This document shows, one piece after another, positions 33,533 through 43,477 of a stretch of DNA of 64,000 nt. Position 1 is the stretch's first letter, and the number at the start of each line of letters is the position of its first letter. A model generated the notes under the pieces. That model searched no databases and had not been told where the DNA came from. It was given only the letters and a program-made list of their open reading frames with translations. A program made the position numbers and the translations under genes. This DNA is from Fuscibacter oryzae. Lineage in GTDB: Bacteria > Pseudomonadota > Alphaproteobacteria > Rhodobacterales > Rhodobacteraceae. The DNA lies in assembly GCF_016765795.1 (NCBI RefSeq), contig NZ_JAESVP010000001.1:186001-250000 (forward strand), in the 5' to 3' direction.

Positions 33533-34936
33533 ATGAGCGAGATCGCGTTTCACCTGAACGGAACGCCGGTTCGCATTTCGGGCGAACACCCGACGCGAAC
33601 CCTGCTCGACTGGCTGCGAGAGACGCGCGGTCTGACCGGCACGAAGGAAGGCTGCAACGAAGGCGACTGCGGGGCCTGCACGGTGATGGTGACGGATGAG
33701 GCTGGACCAAAGGCGCTGAACGCCTGCATCCTCTTTCTGCCGCAACTCCACGGCAAGGCCGTCCGCACGGTCGAGGGGCTGACCGGCCCCAAAGGTCAGG
33801 CCCACCCGGTGCAAGAGGCGATGGTCGCCCATCACGGCACGCAATGCGGCTTTTGCACCCCTGGTTTCGTCATGTCGATGGCCGCCGCCCATGCCACTGG
33901 CCGCAAAGATCACGACGATGTGCTTGCGGGCAACCTCTGCCGCTGCACCGGCTATGCCCCGATCATCCGCGCAGCTGAAGCCGCCGAAAGCGCGCCCGTA
34001 CCGGACTGGATCGTCGATGACCCCATTCCCCTTCTCGAAATATCCTCGGGGGGTGAGGCCGGAGGCCGAGGGGGGCAGACAGCCCCCCTGCGACCGCAGT
34101 CGTCCGACGAGTTGGCCGCAGCCTACCTCGCCACCCCCGACGCCACCCTGATCGCCGGGGCCACCGATGTCGGCCTGTGGGTTACCAAACAACTGCGAGA
34201 CCTCGCACCAGTCATCTTCCTGAACGCCATCGCCGACCTGCAACAGATCGAAACCACCCCCGACAGCATCCGCATCGGCGCGGGTGTCACCATCGAAACC
34301 CTGCGCAATGCGATGAGGGTCGCTCACCCCGCTCTCGCCGAAATGCTCCGCCGTTTCGCAAGCGTTCAGGTTCGGAACGCCGCCACCATCGGCGGCAATA
34401 TTGCCAACGGCAGCCCCATCGGCGACGGCCCGCCCGCGCTGATCGCGCTTGGCGGTACGCTGCATCTGCGCCGGGGCGACACCCGCCGCGACCTTGCCTT
34501 GGAGGACTTCTTCCTCGACTACCGCAAGCAAGACCGTCAGCCGGGCGAATTCGTTGAGGCTGTGACGATCCCCGCCACCGCCCCCGGTCTTCGCATCTAC
34601 AAGCTGTCAAAACGCTTTGATCAGGATATTTCGGCGGTCTGCGGCGCTTTCAACCTGACGGTTGAAGGCGGCACGATCACCGCCGCCCGCATCGCCTTTG
34701 GCGGCATGGCGGGCATACCAAAGCGCGCCACCGCCACCGAAGCCGTCCTTCTGGGCCGCCCCTTCACCGAACCCACCATCCGCGCCGCCATGGCCGCGAT
34801 GACGCAGGACTTCCAACCCCTGAGTGACATGCGCGCCAGCGCCGCCTACCGGATGCAAACTGCGCAGAACATGGCTTTGCGCTATTTCCACGACCTGAAC
34901 GGCACCCCCGTGAACGTACTGGAGGTCGCGCCATGA
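33533..34936 (+). CDS. xdhA: Xanthine dehydrogenase small subunit (2Fe-2S and FAD domains)
   Basis: The start ATG 33533 follows AGGTAG; the frame extends upstream but is not family-like there. The 467-residue product carries two 2Fe-2S clusters: Cys41, Cys46, Cys49 and Cys65 for the plant-type cluster, and Cys105, Cys108, Cys136 and Cys138 for the second. A CO-dehydrogenase-type FAD domain follows from about 190 ([32 protein letters not shown]). It transfers electrons from the molybdenum subunit to NAD+. A copy of a dispersed palindromic repeat encodes residues 166-186, the glycine-rich linker between the two domains. It overlaps xdhB by four bases (ATGA). Confidence 0.93.
   Translation: MSEIAFHLNGTPVRISGEHPTRTLLDWLRETRGLTGTKEGCNEGDCGACTVMVTDEAGPKALNACILFLPQLHGKAVRTVEGLTGPKGQAHPVQEAMVAHHGTQCGFCTPGFVMSMAAAHATGRKDHDDVLAGNLCRCTGYAPIIRAAEAAESAPVPDWIVDDPIPLLEISSGGEAGGRGGQTAPLRPQSSDELAAAYLATPDATLIAGATDVGLWVTKQLRDLAPVIFLNAIADLQQIETTPDSIRIGAGVTIETLRNAMRVAHPALAEMLRRFASVQVRNAATIGGNIANGSPIGDGPPALIALGGTLHLRRGDTRRDLALEDFFLDYRKQDRQPGEFVEAVTIPATAPGLRIYKLSKRFDQDISAVCGAFNLTVEGGTITAARIAFGGMAGIPKRATATEAVLLGRPFTEPTIRAAMAAMTQDFQPLSDMRASAAYRMQTAQNMALRYFHDLNGTPVNVLEVAP
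34028..34089 (+). repeat. Dispersed palindromic repeat, copy 1 (inside xdhA)
   Basis: This copy begins CCCCTTCTC, continues with AAATATCCTCGGGGGG and ends in the hairpin GGGGGGC-AGACA-GCCCCCC. The same layout occurs at 38290, 49003, 59151 and 62083. Here it is read in frame without a stop and encodes a Gly/Ser-rich linker. The middle carries a GAGGCCGGAGGCC stretch not seen in the other copies. Confidence 0.75.
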
Positions 34937-37278
34937 GCATCGGCAAACCCCTTCCCCACGACTCCGCGCCCATCCAGGTAACCGGACAGGCCCGCTATAC
35001 CGACGATATCCCCCTGCCCGCAGGCACCCTGCACCTTGCCTTCGGCCTGTCGCCCATCGCGCATGGCACGATCACCGCGCTGGACCTTTCGGCTGTCCGC
35101 GCCGCGCCGGGTGTGGTGATGGTGCTGACGGCGCAGGATTTTGACGAGGTTCCCGACTGCTCGCCCTCCACCCACGACGAACCCCTGCTTTCGACGGGCG
35201 AGGTTCATTTCGTGGGCCAACCCATCTTCCTTGTCGCTGCCGAAACTCACCTTGCCGCCCGCAAGGCGGCGCGTCTGGCCAGAATGGAATTCGCCGACCT
35301 GCCCGCCCTGCTGACGGTCGAAGACGCCCTTTCCGCCAATTCGCGCTTTGAACAAGGCCCGATCATCTGGACCAAGGGCGATGCGGCCCAAGCCATCACC
35401 AACGCCCCGCATATGGTGGAAGGCGAATTCGAGGTCGGCGGGCAGGAACACTTCTACCTTGAAGGCCAGGTCGCCGCCGCCTTGCCGCAAGATGACGGGA
35501 TGCACGTCTATTCCTCAACCCAGCACCCCACCGAGATCCAGCACAAGGTCGCCCACGCCCTTCACCTGCCGATGAGCGCGGTTCGCGTCGAGGTGCGGCG
35601 CATGGGCGGCGGCTTTGGCGGCAAGGAAAGCCAAGGCAACGCGCTGGCCATCGCCTGCGCCGTCGTGGCCGCCCGCACGGGCCGCCCAGCCAAGATGCGC
35701 TATGACCGCGACGATGACATGGTGATCACCGGCAAGCGGCATGACCTGAAAATCCGCTACCGCGCCGGGCATGACGCCCAAGGGCGGATTCTGGGGGTAG
35801 AGTTCACCCACTTGATGCGCTGCGGCTGGTCGCAGGATCTGTCACTGGCCGTCGCCGATCGCGCGATGCTTACGGCCGACAACTGCTATCACCTGCCCGA
35901 CATCCGCATCGAAAGCCACCGGCTGAAAACCAACACCTGCTCGGCCACCGCCTATCGCGGCTTTGGCGGGCCACAGGGCATGATCGGCATCGAACGGCTG
36001 GTCGATCACATCGCCTTTGCAGTGGGCCGCGAACCTTTGGAGGTGCGCCGCCTCAACTTTTACCGCGCCGCAGAGCCTACTGGCCCCGGCACCGGCCACC
36101 GCTATGGCGGCCCCCATTCCCCCGCCAATGCCGCGCCGCAAACCACGCCCTATCACATGCCGGTCGAGGACTTCATCGCGCATGAGTTGGTGGCTGAGTT
36201 GGAGAAATCCAGCAACTACACCGCCCGCAAGGCCGAAATCGCCGCCTGGAATGCGAAAAACCCGATCCTGAAACGCGGGATCGCCCTGACCCCGGTCAAA
36301 TTCGGCATCTCCTTCACGCTCACCTGGCTCAATCAGGCGGGGGCCTTGGTGCATGTCTATCAGGATGGCTCGATCATCCTGAACCACGGCGGCACCGAAA
36401 TGGGTCAGGGCCTGAACCAAAAGGTCGCGCAGGTCGTGGCCGATGTGTTCGGGGTCGATACCTCGGTGGTAAAGATCACCGCCACCGACACCGCCAAAGT
36501 GCCTAACACCTCGGCCACTGCGGCCAGTTCCGGGTCCGACCTGAACGGCATGGCCGCCCGCAATGCCGCCAAAACCATCAGGGCCCGCATGGCTGATTTT
36601 CTCGCCGACCGTCACCAGACCACCGCAGACAAGGTGCGCTTTGAGGGGGGCGAGGCCCATGTCGCGGGCGAAAGCTACCCCTTCGCCAAACTCGCCTCGC
36701 TTGCCTATCAGGCGCGCGTTTCCCTGTCTTCAACCGGGTTTTACGCCACGCCGAAAATCAACTGGGACCGCATCAACGGCAAAGGCCGCCCGTTCTTCTA
36801 CTTTGCCTATGGCGCGGCAGTCAGCGAGGTGGTGATTGACACGTTGACGGGGGAAAACCGCATCCTGCGCACCGACATCCTGCACGACACCGGCAACCCG
36901 CTGAACCCGGCCATCGACATCGGCCAGATCGAGGGCGCCTATGTGCAAGGCGCCGGCTGGCTGACGACCGAGGAGCTGGTCTGGGACGCCAAGGGCCGCC
37001 TGACGACCCACGCGCCTTCCACCTATAAAATCCCCGCCTGCTCTGACCGCCCCCGCATTTTCAACGTCGCCCTGTGGAACCAGCCCAACCGCGAAGACTC
37101 GGTAGGCCGGTCAAAGGCGGTGGGCGAACCGCCCTTCATGCTGGGCATCTCGGCCTTCCTCGCCCTCCGCGACGCGATTGCGGCCTGTGGCGATGGTCGC
37201 CGCTATCCGGCGCTGAACGCCCCTGCCACGTCGGAACGGGTGCTGATGGCGGTGCGCGAACAGCAGGGGCTGGCATGA
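34933..37278 (+). CDS. xdhB: Xanthine dehydrogenase molybdopterin-binding subunit
   Basis: This 781-residue molybdenum hydroxylase large subunit hydroxylates hypoxanthine and xanthine to urate. It shows the [16 protein letters not shown] segment with the Gln of the cofactor site, the [11 protein letters not shown] motif, [28 protein letters not shown], and the catalytic Glu in VGEPPFM at about 732. Length and motifs match Rhodobacter capsulatus XdhB. It is coupled to xdhA through ATGA and followed by xdhC. Confidence 0.94.
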   Translation: MSIGKPLPHDSAPIQVTGQARYTDDIPLPAGTLHLAFGLSPIAHGTITALDLSAVRAAPGVVMVLTAQDFDEVPDCSPSTHDEPLLSTGEVHFVGQPIFLVAAETHLAARKAARLARMEFADLPALLTVEDALSANSRFEQGPIIWTKGDAAQAITNAPHMVEGEFEVGGQEHFYLEGQVAAALPQDDGMHVYSSTQHPTEIQHKVAHALHLPMSAVRVEVRRMGGGFGGKESQGNALAIACAVVAARTGRPAKMRYDRDDDMVITGKRHDLKIRYRAGHDAQGRILGVEFTHLMRCGWSQDLSLAVADRAMLTADNCYHLPDIRIESHRLKTNTCSATAYRGFGGPQGMIGIERLVDHIAFAVGREPLEVRRLNFYRAAEPTGPGTGHRYGGPHSPANAAPQTTPYHMPVEDFIAHELVAELEKSSNYTARKAEIAAWNAKNPILKRGIALTPVKFGISFTLTWLNQAGALVHVYQDGSIILNHGGTEMGQGLNQKVAQVVADVFGVDTSVVKITATDTAKVPNTSATAASSGSDLNGMAARNAAKTIRARMADFLADRHQTTADKVRFEGGEAHVAGESYPFAKLASLAYQARVSLSSTGFYATPKINWDRINGKGRPFFYFAYGAAVSEVVIDTLTGENRILRTDILHDTGNPLNPAIDIGQIEGAYVQGAGWLTTEELVWDAKGRLTTHAPSTYKIPACSDRPRIFNVALWNQPNREDSVGRSKAVGEPPFMLGISAFLALRDAIAACGDGRRYPALNAPATSERVLMAVREQQGLA

Positions 37279-37332
37279 GCAGGCTTGCACAATTGCAATC
37301 TCTGATTGTTTTTGCAAAACGCGAAGGGCCAA

Positions 37333-38274
37333 ATGTTTGACCTTTCCGAACTTTCCGCCGCAACCAATGCCCACGGCACCGTTGCCCGCGTGGTCATCGC
37401 CCATCACGAAGGATCGTCCCCGCGCGAGACCGGCACCGCCATGCTGGTCTGGTCCAATGGCCAACAGGGCACCATCGGTGGCGGCGCGCTGGAATGGCAG
37501 GCGGTGCAGACTGCCCGCGTGCTCTTGGCCACCGGAGGCAGCCGCCTTGACCGCCTCTCCCTTGGCCCGAATCTCGGGCAATGCTGCGGCGGCGCTGTCA
37601 CCCTGCTGACCGAAGTTTACACCCCTGCCACCCTGCCCCGGCCCGAAGCGGGCCTTGTCGGCCGTGCAACCGACGCCTCCCCGATGCCCCTCGCCGTCAA
37701 GCGCCTGCTCGACCGCGCCCGCGCCCAAGGCACCCTGCCCGCCCCGCAACTGCTGCAAGGCTGGCTGGTCGAACCCCTCGCCCAGCCCCTGCGCCACCTG
37801 TGGGTCTGGGGCGCGGGCCATGTCGGGCGGGCACTGGTTGATGTCATGGCCCCGCTGCCAAACCTTGCAATCACATGGGTCGATGTGGCCCCCGACCGCT
37901 TTCCTGAAACCATCCCCCCGACCACCCGCGCGCTGCCCACGCCCGCCCCCGAAGCCGCCGTGACACTGGCCCCGCCCGATGCCGACCACCTGATCCTGAC
38001 CTTCAGCCACGCACTCGATCTTGACCTCTGCCACCGCCTCCTCGCTCATGGCTTTGCCACTTGCGGCCTGATCGGCAGCGCCACGAAATGGGTGCGCTTT
38101 CGCAACCGCCTTGCCGCACTCGGCCATTCCCCAAAGGACATCGCCCGCATCACCTGCCCCATCGGCGACCCGGCCCTTGGCAAACACCCACAAGCCATCG
38201 CCATTGGCGTCGCGGCCAGCTTCCTCAACCCGGCCCGACAGGCCTGCACCCTCCCGCGCGCAAGCAAGACCTGA
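37333..38274 (+). CDS. xdhC: Xanthine dehydrogenase accessory factor
   Basis: The start ATG 37333 follows GAAGGGCC; a TTG at 37306 is a weaker alternative. The 313-residue XdhC binds the molybdenum cofactor, promotes its sulfuration and inserts it into XdhB. The N-terminal VVIAHHEGSSPRETGTAMLV and IGGGALEW, the GPNLGQCCGG motif with the cofactor-binding Cys pair, the Rossmann-like VWGAGHVGRALV, and GLIGSATKW are present. It completes the xdhABC operon, 54 bp after xdhB. A palindromic repeat follows and may terminate the operon. Confidence 0.92.
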   Translation: MFDLSELSAATNAHGTVARVVIAHHEGSSPRETGTAMLVWSNGQQGTIGGGALEWQAVQTARVLLATGGSRLDRLSLGPNLGQCCGGAVTLLTEVYTPATLPRPEAGLVGRATDASPMPLAVKRLLDRARAQGTLPAPQLLQGWLVEPLAQPLRHLWVWGAGHVGRALVDVMAPLPNLAITWVDVAPDRFPETIPPTTRALPTPAPEAAVTLAPPDADHLILTFSHALDLDLCHRLLAHGFATCGLIGSATKWVRFRNRLAALGHSPKDIARITCPIGDPALGKHPQAIAIGVAASFLNPARQACTLPRASKT

Positions 38275-38289
38275 CCCCATCATCTGTTC

Positions 38290-38333
38290 ATAAATATCCC
38301 ACGGGGGTCCGGGGGTGTGAAACCCCCGGCGCC
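38290..38333 (+). repeat. Dispersed palindromic repeat, copy 2 (between xdhC and the cytosine deaminase gene)
   Basis: AAATATCCCACGGGGGT is followed by CCGGGGGT-GTGAA-ACCCCCGG, an 8-bp stem. It lacks the CCCCTTC lead of the other copies. It can act as a terminator-like hairpin after xdhC. Confidence 0.7.
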
Positions 38334-38356
38334 AGCCAACAGCCCAAAGGCCCAGC

Positions 38357-39646
38357 ATGTTCGACCTTATCGTGAAAAACGCGAACCTCCCCGATGGCCG
38401 CACCGGCATCGACATCGCGGTGACCAATGGCACCATTGCCGCCGTCGAACCCGGCATCACGGCCGAGGCGCGGGAAACAATCGACGCCACAGGCCGTCTC
38501 GTCTCGCCGCCCTTCTGCGACCCGCATTTCCATATGGATGCCACGCTTTCGCTGGGCCTGCCGCGCATGAACCGCTCTGGCACCCTGCTGGAAGGCATCG
38601 CGCTTTGGGGCGAACTGCGCCCCATGCTGACGCGAGAGGCGCTGGTCGAACGGGCCTTGCGCTATTGCGATCTGGCGGTGACGCAGGGCCTTTTGAACAT
38701 CCGCACCCATGTTGATACCTCTGACCCCCGCCTTGTGACGGTCGAGGCGATGCTGGAGGTCAAGGAACGCGTCGCCCCCTATATCACGCTGCAAACAGTC
38801 GCCTTCCCGCAAGACGGCTATTTCCGCGCGCCCGAAGGTGTGAAATCGCTGGAACGCGCCTTGGACATGGGTGTCGATATTGTCGGCGGCATCCCCCATT
38901 TCGAACGCACGATGGAAGATGGCCGCGCCTCGGTTCAGGCTTTGTGCCGCATCGCTGCCGACCGTGGCCTGCCGGTCGATATGCACTGCGATGAAACCGA
39001 TGACCCGCTGTCGCGCCATGTGGAGACGCTGGCGGCGGAAACCATCCGCCACGGACTGCAAGGCCGGGTCGCCGGGTCGCATCTGACCTCGATGCATTCG
39101 ATGGACAATTACTATGTCTCGAAACTCATCCCCCTGATGGCCGAGGCGCGGATGAATGTGATCCCCAACCCCTTGATCAACATCATGTTGCAGGGCCGGC
39201 ACGATACCTATCCCAAGCGGCGCGGCATGACGCAGGTGAAGGAGTTGATAGCGGCGGGGCTGAACGTCAGCTTCGGCCATGATTGCGTGATGGACCCGTG
39301 GTATTCGATGGGCTCGGGCGACATGCTCGAGGTCGGGCATATGGCCATTCATGTCGCGCAAATGGCGGGGCTGGATGAAAAGGCTGCGATCTTCCGCGCC
39401 CTGACCGAAAACTCTGCCGTGACCATGGGGCTGGAGGGATACGGCCTTTCCAAGGGTTGCAAGGGCGATCTGGTGGTGCTGCAAGCCCGCGCCCCGGCCG
39501 AGGCGCTGCGGCTGAAATCGGTCAAGCTGGCGGTGGTTAAAGGCGGCAAGGTCATCGCCCGCACCCCGGCACGCGAAGGGGCGCTGTTTCTGGACGGGCG
39601 GCCAGAGCGGGTAGATCCGGCAACGGGCTTTGCGCCGGAGTATTGA
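38357..39646 (+). CDS. codA: Cytosine deaminase-family amidohydrolase
   Basis: This 429-residue amidohydrolase matches E. coli CodA with a constant four-residue shift at the active site. Metal ligands are His57 and His59 (DPHFHMD), His210 and Asp309 (GHDCVMDPW). Catalytic Glu213 (HCDETDDP), His242, Gln152 and Trp315 also correspond. It converts cytosine to uracil and ammonia; related enzymes accept isoguanine or other purines and pyrimidines. Downstream of xdhABC and close to a nucleobase transporter, it fits nucleobase salvage or catabolism. Confidence 0.85.
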   Translation: MFDLIVKNANLPDGRTGIDIAVTNGTIAAVEPGITAEARETIDATGRLVSPPFCDPHFHMDATLSLGLPRMNRSGTLLEGIALWGELRPMLTREALVERALRYCDLAVTQGLLNIRTHVDTSDPRLVTVEAMLEVKERVAPYITLQTVAFPQDGYFRAPEGVKSLERALDMGVDIVGGIPHFERTMEDGRASVQALCRIAADRGLPVDMHCDETDDPLSRHVETLAAETIRHGLQGRVAGSHLTSMHSMDNYYVSKLIPLMAEARMNVIPNPLINIMLQGRHDTYPKRRGMTQVKELIAAGLNVSFGHDCVMDPWYSMGSGDMLEVGHMAIHVAQMAGLDEKAAIFRALTENSAVTMGLEGYGLSKGCKGDLVVLQARAPAEALRLKSVKLAVVKGGKVIARTPAREGALFLDGRPERVDPATGFAPEY

Positions 39647-39658
39647 CCCCCTCCCCAG

Positions 39659-39742
39659 CCCTCCCCCTTTTCAGGGAGAGGGGGCGGCAATCCGGACCGC
39701 CCTTTGCAATGCCGCGCTTCCCTTCCCCTGTCAGGGGGAGGG
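39659..39742. repeat. Two short GC-rich inverted repeats
   Basis: CCCTCCCCCT-TTTC-AGGGAGAGGG (39659-39682) and CCCTTCCCCT-GTC-AGGGGGAGGG (39720-39742) are two related 10-bp hairpins. They lie between the convergent codA and deaminase genes. They are intergenic palindromes of a type distinct from the five-copy repeat and may act as terminators for both genes. Confidence 0.65.
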
Positions 39743-39750
39743 AGAGGGAG

Positions 39751-40233
39751 CTACCCCCAGAACCCCTCATGGACTGCCGCGGCTTCCTTCTCCAGCATCG
39801 GGCCGATCACCTCAACCTTGCGCTGACCGGCGGCGAAAACCACCTCGCAGGGCAAATCAAGCGTCGGGTTTTCCGGGTGGTTGCCGGTGATCTTTTTCAG
39901 GTCGCGCTCGGTCAGGCCATAGACCACCCGTTTCAGCCCGGTCCAATAGATCGCGCCGGCACACATCGCGCAGGGCTCGGCGCTGGTATAGATGGTGCAG
40001 TGCTTCAGCAGATCATGCGACAGGGTGGTCGAGGCACGCGTCATCAGCACGCGCTCGGCATGGCCGGTCATGTCATGGTCGGGCATGAAGGCATTGTGCT
40101 GCGTCATCAGCACCGTGCCATCCGGTCCCACCAGAATGCAGGCGAAGGGGTGGTTGCCCGCGTCGCGCGCCTTGCGGCTTTCTTCGATCGACAGGCGCAA
40201 CAGCGCAACATGGTCCAGCGCGGATTCGGTCAT
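39751..40233 (-). CDS. Nucleoside/guanine deaminase (CDA-fold)
   Basis: The start ATG 40233-40231 follows AAGGAGA. The 160-residue zinc-dependent deaminase has HAE (His58, Glu60) and PCAMC (Cys88, Cys91), the standard cytidine-deaminase-fold active site. The YWTGLKRVVYGLTERDLKK segment and the length resemble guanine deaminase (GuaD type) or broad nucleoside deaminases rather than TadA, which is usually more basic. It probably supplies xanthine or another deaminated base to xanthine dehydrogenase. Substrate assignment is tentative. Confidence 0.8.
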   Translation of the reverse strand: MTESALDHVALLRLSIEESRKARDAGNHPFACILVGPDGTVLMTQHNAFMPDHDMTGHAERVLMTRASTTLSHDLLKHCTIYTSAEPCAMCAGAIYWTGLKRVVYGLTERDLKKITGNHPENPTLDLPCEVVFAAGQRKVEVIGPMLEKEAAAVHEGFWG

Positions 40234-40856
40234 GGGGCTCTCCTTGGGGGCTGTCCCTAGCATATGCCGCACCCTTGCCCCTACACTGCCCCAGTGCAAC
40301 CCCGATGCACCCCCCGCTTTCGGCGCCCTGATACAGGTTTCCCGCTATGACCGATGGCACGAGGCCCGGATTGCCCGATTTTCAGGCAAGACAGCGCGGA
40401 AACAAGGCACCCCGCGCCAGACAAAACGCATCCCGCGCCGCTTTCAGACCATACGGTCAAGAATTGATTTCCTTGCCTCAGATCCAGAATTTCAAATCTA
40501 TATCATACAGATAACCAAAAAGATCAAAGCTACGCCTGCCGCCAGAAGCAGCCAGATTTACCGCTTATCAACACAGCGCCCAGATGCTTGAATCGCTTGT
40601 GGGGGGCCGTGTTTCCGGTCTAGCCTGCTTGGGAAATATGCAGATCGGGTAGGGGACCTGGTAGAAAGATGGGCGGGCGCGGGCTGGAATGGGATGAAAT
40701 CCCGCTTTTCCGGCCTAGTCCGGCGGCAGAACCGGGATGTTCGGGAAATCTTGAAACTGTTTCATGCGCCCGCAGCGTAGGCAGGCAATCCTCCCCTCGC
40801 CCACACTCTGCCCCTGTCCCACCGGCCACCCTGCCCGGCTGAACCACGGAGCGTCG
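40234..40856. other. Divergent intergenic region upstream of the BMP-type transporter
   Basis: This 623-bp stretch has no supported gene. Positions about 40450-40580 are AT-rich, an unusual composition for this window, and probably contain promoters. A TGAAAC-T-GTTTCA palindrome lies at 40752. A small GGGAT-GAA-ATCCC hairpin followed by CTTTT lies at 40691-40707. No riboswitch fold could be recognised by eye. Confidence 0.55.
40752..40764. promoter_or_regulatory. TGAAAC-T-GTTTCA palindrome
   Basis: A perfect 6-bp inverted repeat around one base lies 92 bp upstream of the transporter ATPase gene. It has the form of a dimeric repressor site; the regulator is unknown. Confidence 0.35.
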
Positions 40857-42398
40857 ATGGAGCCTTCCTCCCTTCCCCCTCGTCTGGAACTGACCGGCAT
40901 CACCAAGCGCTTTCCGGGGGGGCTGGCCAATGACCATGTGGGCTTTGCCGTCAGGCCGGGGGAAATTCATGCCCTGTTGGGCGAAAACGGCGCGGGCAAA
41001 TCCACCTTGGTCAAGATGATCTACGGCATCATGCAGCCCGACGCCGGCGAGATTGCATGGAACGGCCAGCGTGTCACGATCCAGAACCCCAAGGCCGCGC
41101 GGCGGTTGGGCATCGGCATGGTGTTTCAGCACTTTTCGCTGTTCGAGGCGATGACCGTGCTGGAAAACATCGCGCTTGGCATGGATGCCAACATTCCCGC
41201 CCGCGCGCTGGAGGCGAAGATTTTGCAAGTCATGGGGCAATATGGCCTGAAACTCGACCCGCATCGCATCGTTTCAACGCTCTCGGTAGGCGAGCGGCAG
41301 CGGATTGAAATTGTGCGCGCCCTCCTCTTGAACCCCAAACTGCTGATCATGGACGAACCGACCAGCGTGCTTACCCCGCAAGAGGTGGAACAGTTGTTCG
41401 TCGTGCTGCGGCAACTGGCGGCGGAAGGGTGTTCGATCCTGTATATCAGCCACAAGCTGCATGAGATCAAAGCCTTGTGCGATACCGCCACCATCCTGCG
41501 CGGCGGCAAGTTGGTGGATACCTGCGACCCCAAGGTGGAAACCAGCCGCTCGATGGCCGAAAAGATGATCGGCGGAAGCCTTAAAGACATTCAGCGCAGC
41601 GCCGACCGCGGCTTTGGTCCGGCCAAACTGTTGGTCAAGGGGCTGTCGCTGACGCCCCCCGGCGCCTTTGCCGTGGCGCTGCGCGACATCAGCTTTGCGG
41701 TCCGCGCGGGCGAGATTTTCGGCATCGCGGGTGTAGCAGGAAACGGGCAGAACTCGCTTCTGCTGGCGCTGTCGGGCGAAGAGGTGGCACCTGATCATGG
41801 TGCGGTTGTGGTGAATGGCGATGCGGTGGGCGGGCTGGCCGCCAAAGAGCGGCGGCTGAAGGGCATGGCCAGCGTGCCCGAGGAACGCAATGGCCATGCG
41901 GCGGTGCCCACCTTCAGCCTGACCGACAATGCGGTGCTGACGGCGCGCGACCGGCTGGGCATGGTGCGCGCGGGCCTGATCGACGCACGGGCGGCGCGAA
42001 CCTATGCGGGCGAGGTGATCGAGGCGTTTTCGGTCAAAGCCACCGGGCCGGGGGCAGCGGCGGAAAGCCTGTCTGGCGGGAATTTGCAGAAATACATCAT
42101 GGGTCGCGAAATCCTGCAAAAACCGCAGGTTCTGGTGGTCAGCCAGCCGACCTGGGGGGTGGATGCGGGCGCAGCTGCGGCGATCCATCAGGCGCTGGTC
42201 GATCTTGCTGCCACCGGGTCGGCCATCGTGGTGATCAGTCAGGATCTCGATGAACTTTTGTCGCTGTGCGACACGCTGGCCGTGATCAACGAGGGGCGCT
42301 TGTCGGCTCCGATGAAGGTGGCGGATGCCAGGATTGAAGAAATTGGCCTCTTGATGGGCGGCATCCACGGCGAAGGGGGCAGCACCCATGCGGCTTAA
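40857..42398 (+). CDS. BMP-type nucleoside/purine ABC transporter, duplicated ATPase
   Basis: The start ATG 40857 follows CGGAG. The 513-residue protein contains two fused ABC ATPase domains, as in RbsA, XylG and NupO/YufO. The first has Walker A GENGAGKST (42-50) and a normal LSVGERQRIEIVRALL signature region. The second has a degenerate Walker A (GVAGNGQNSLL) and LSGGNLQKYI signature, typical of this class. It energises uptake of nucleosides or purine bases with the two permeases that follow. Its last bases overlap the next start (42388-42398). Confidence 0.88.
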   Translation: MEPSSLPPRLELTGITKRFPGGLANDHVGFAVRPGEIHALLGENGAGKSTLVKMIYGIMQPDAGEIAWNGQRVTIQNPKAARRLGIGMVFQHFSLFEAMTVLENIALGMDANIPARALEAKILQVMGQYGLKLDPHRIVSTLSVGERQRIEIVRALLLNPKLLIMDEPTSVLTPQEVEQLFVVLRQLAAEGCSILYISHKLHEIKALCDTATILRGGKLVDTCDPKVETSRSMAEKMIGGSLKDIQRSADRGFGPAKLLVKGLSLTPPGAFAVALRDISFAVRAGEIFGIAGVAGNGQNSLLLALSGEEVAPDHGAVVVNGDAVGGLAAKERRLKGMASVPEERNGHAAVPTFSLTDNAVLTARDRLGMVRAGLIDARAARTYAGEVIEAFSVKATGPGAAAESLSGGNLQKYIMGREILQKPQVLVVSQPTWGVDAGAAAAIHQALVDLAATGSAIVVISQDLDELLSLCDTLAVINEGRLSAPMKVADARIEEIGLLMGGIHGEGGSTHAA

Positions 42399-43476
42399 GC
42401 TGGAAAAGCGGCAAGAGCCGAGCATGGCGATGCTGATCGCGACGCCGATCCTTGCGGTGGTGGCGACCATGTTTATCGGCATGATCGTATTCGATTTTCT
42501 GGGGATCGACGGCTTTCGCGCCGTGATCGACATCTTTCTGACGCCGCTGCTCGCCAGCTATAAATGGCAGGATGTGGCGGTAAAGGCTGCCCCCCTGATC
42601 ATCATCGCGCTGGGGCTGTCTGTGGGCAACCGGGCGCAGGTGTGGAACATCGGTGCCGAGGGGCAGTATATCATCGGCGCGCTGGCGGCGGCGGGGGTGG
42701 GCATCGCCTTTGGCCCGGTGGGCGGGTTCTTCGTGATCCTGCTGATGATCATCGCGGGTATGATCGGCGGCAGCGCTTGGGCGGCGGTTCCCGCCGTGCT
42801 GCGCACCCGCTTCAACGTGAATGAAATCCTGTCCAGCCTGATGCTGACCTATGTGGCGGCTCAGGTTCTCAGCTATATGGTCGGCGGTCCGTGGAAAGAC
42901 CCCAACGGCCGTAACTTTCCCGCCACCGCCCCCCTGACCGAAGCGCAATCGCTGCCCATCGTCGTGCCGGGCACCACGATTCACCTTGGCGTGCTGATCG
43001 CCCTTATCCTGCCCTTCGTCTTTTGGCTGGTGATGAGCCGGGCGGTCTTTGGCTATCAGGTGCGGGTTGTCGGGTCGTCACCGCAAGCCGCCCGTCATGG
43101 CGGGTTCGACAGCCGCCGCACCATCATTTCCACATTGATGATCGGCGGGGCAATGGCCGGGCTGGCGGGCGCGTTGGAGTTTACTGGGGCGCTGAAGGCG
43201 ATCAACCTGGGCTTCCCGTCGGGCTATGGCTTTAGCGCGATTATCGTCAGTTTCCTTGGCCGCTTGCATCCCATCGGCTGCCTGATTGCGGGCATCGTGC
43301 TGGCCGTTACCTATGTCGGCGGGCAGGTGGCGCAGACCACCGTGCATATTCCCAACGCCACGGCGGGGATCTTTCAGGCGATGATGCTGTTCCTGATCCT
43401 CGCGTCCGACATCCTGATCCGCTACCGCGTCCGGTTTGTCCCGTCCGCCAAACCCCAAGCCGTTGCGGGAGAGTAA
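42388..43476 (+). CDS. BMP-type nucleoside/purine ABC transporter permease 1
   Basis: This 362-residue inner-membrane permease is of the branched-chain/ribose type (NupP/YufP-like). It has around nine hydrophobic segments. Conserved parts are IIIALGLSVGNRAQVWNIGAEGQ, RTRFNVNEILSSLMLTYVA and VVGSSPQAARHGGFDSRR. The ATG overlaps the ATPase stop by 11 bp. It forms a heterodimeric channel with the following permease. Confidence 0.88.
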   Translation: MRLKLEKRQEPSMAMLIATPILAVVATMFIGMIVFDFLGIDGFRAVIDIFLTPLLASYKWQDVAVKAAPLIIIALGLSVGNRAQVWNIGAEGQYIIGALAAAGVGIAFGPVGGFFVILLMIIAGMIGGSAWAAVPAVLRTRFNVNEILSSLMLTYVAAQVLSYMVGGPWKDPNGRNFPATAPLTEAQSLPIVVPGTTIHLGVLIALILPFVFWLVMSRAVFGYQVRVVGSSPQAARHGGFDSRRTIISTLMIGGAMAGLAGALEFTGALKAINLGFPSGYGFSAIIVSFLGRLHPIGCLIAGIVLAVTYVGGQVAQTTVHIPNATAGIFQAMMLFLILASDILIRYRVRFVPSAKPQAVAGE

Positions 43477-43477
43477 G

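Noticed and set aside
39650-39745. A CRISPR-like array between codA and the deaminase gene
   Set aside because: There are only two dissimilar GC-rich hairpins without regular spacers; they are intergenic palindromes.
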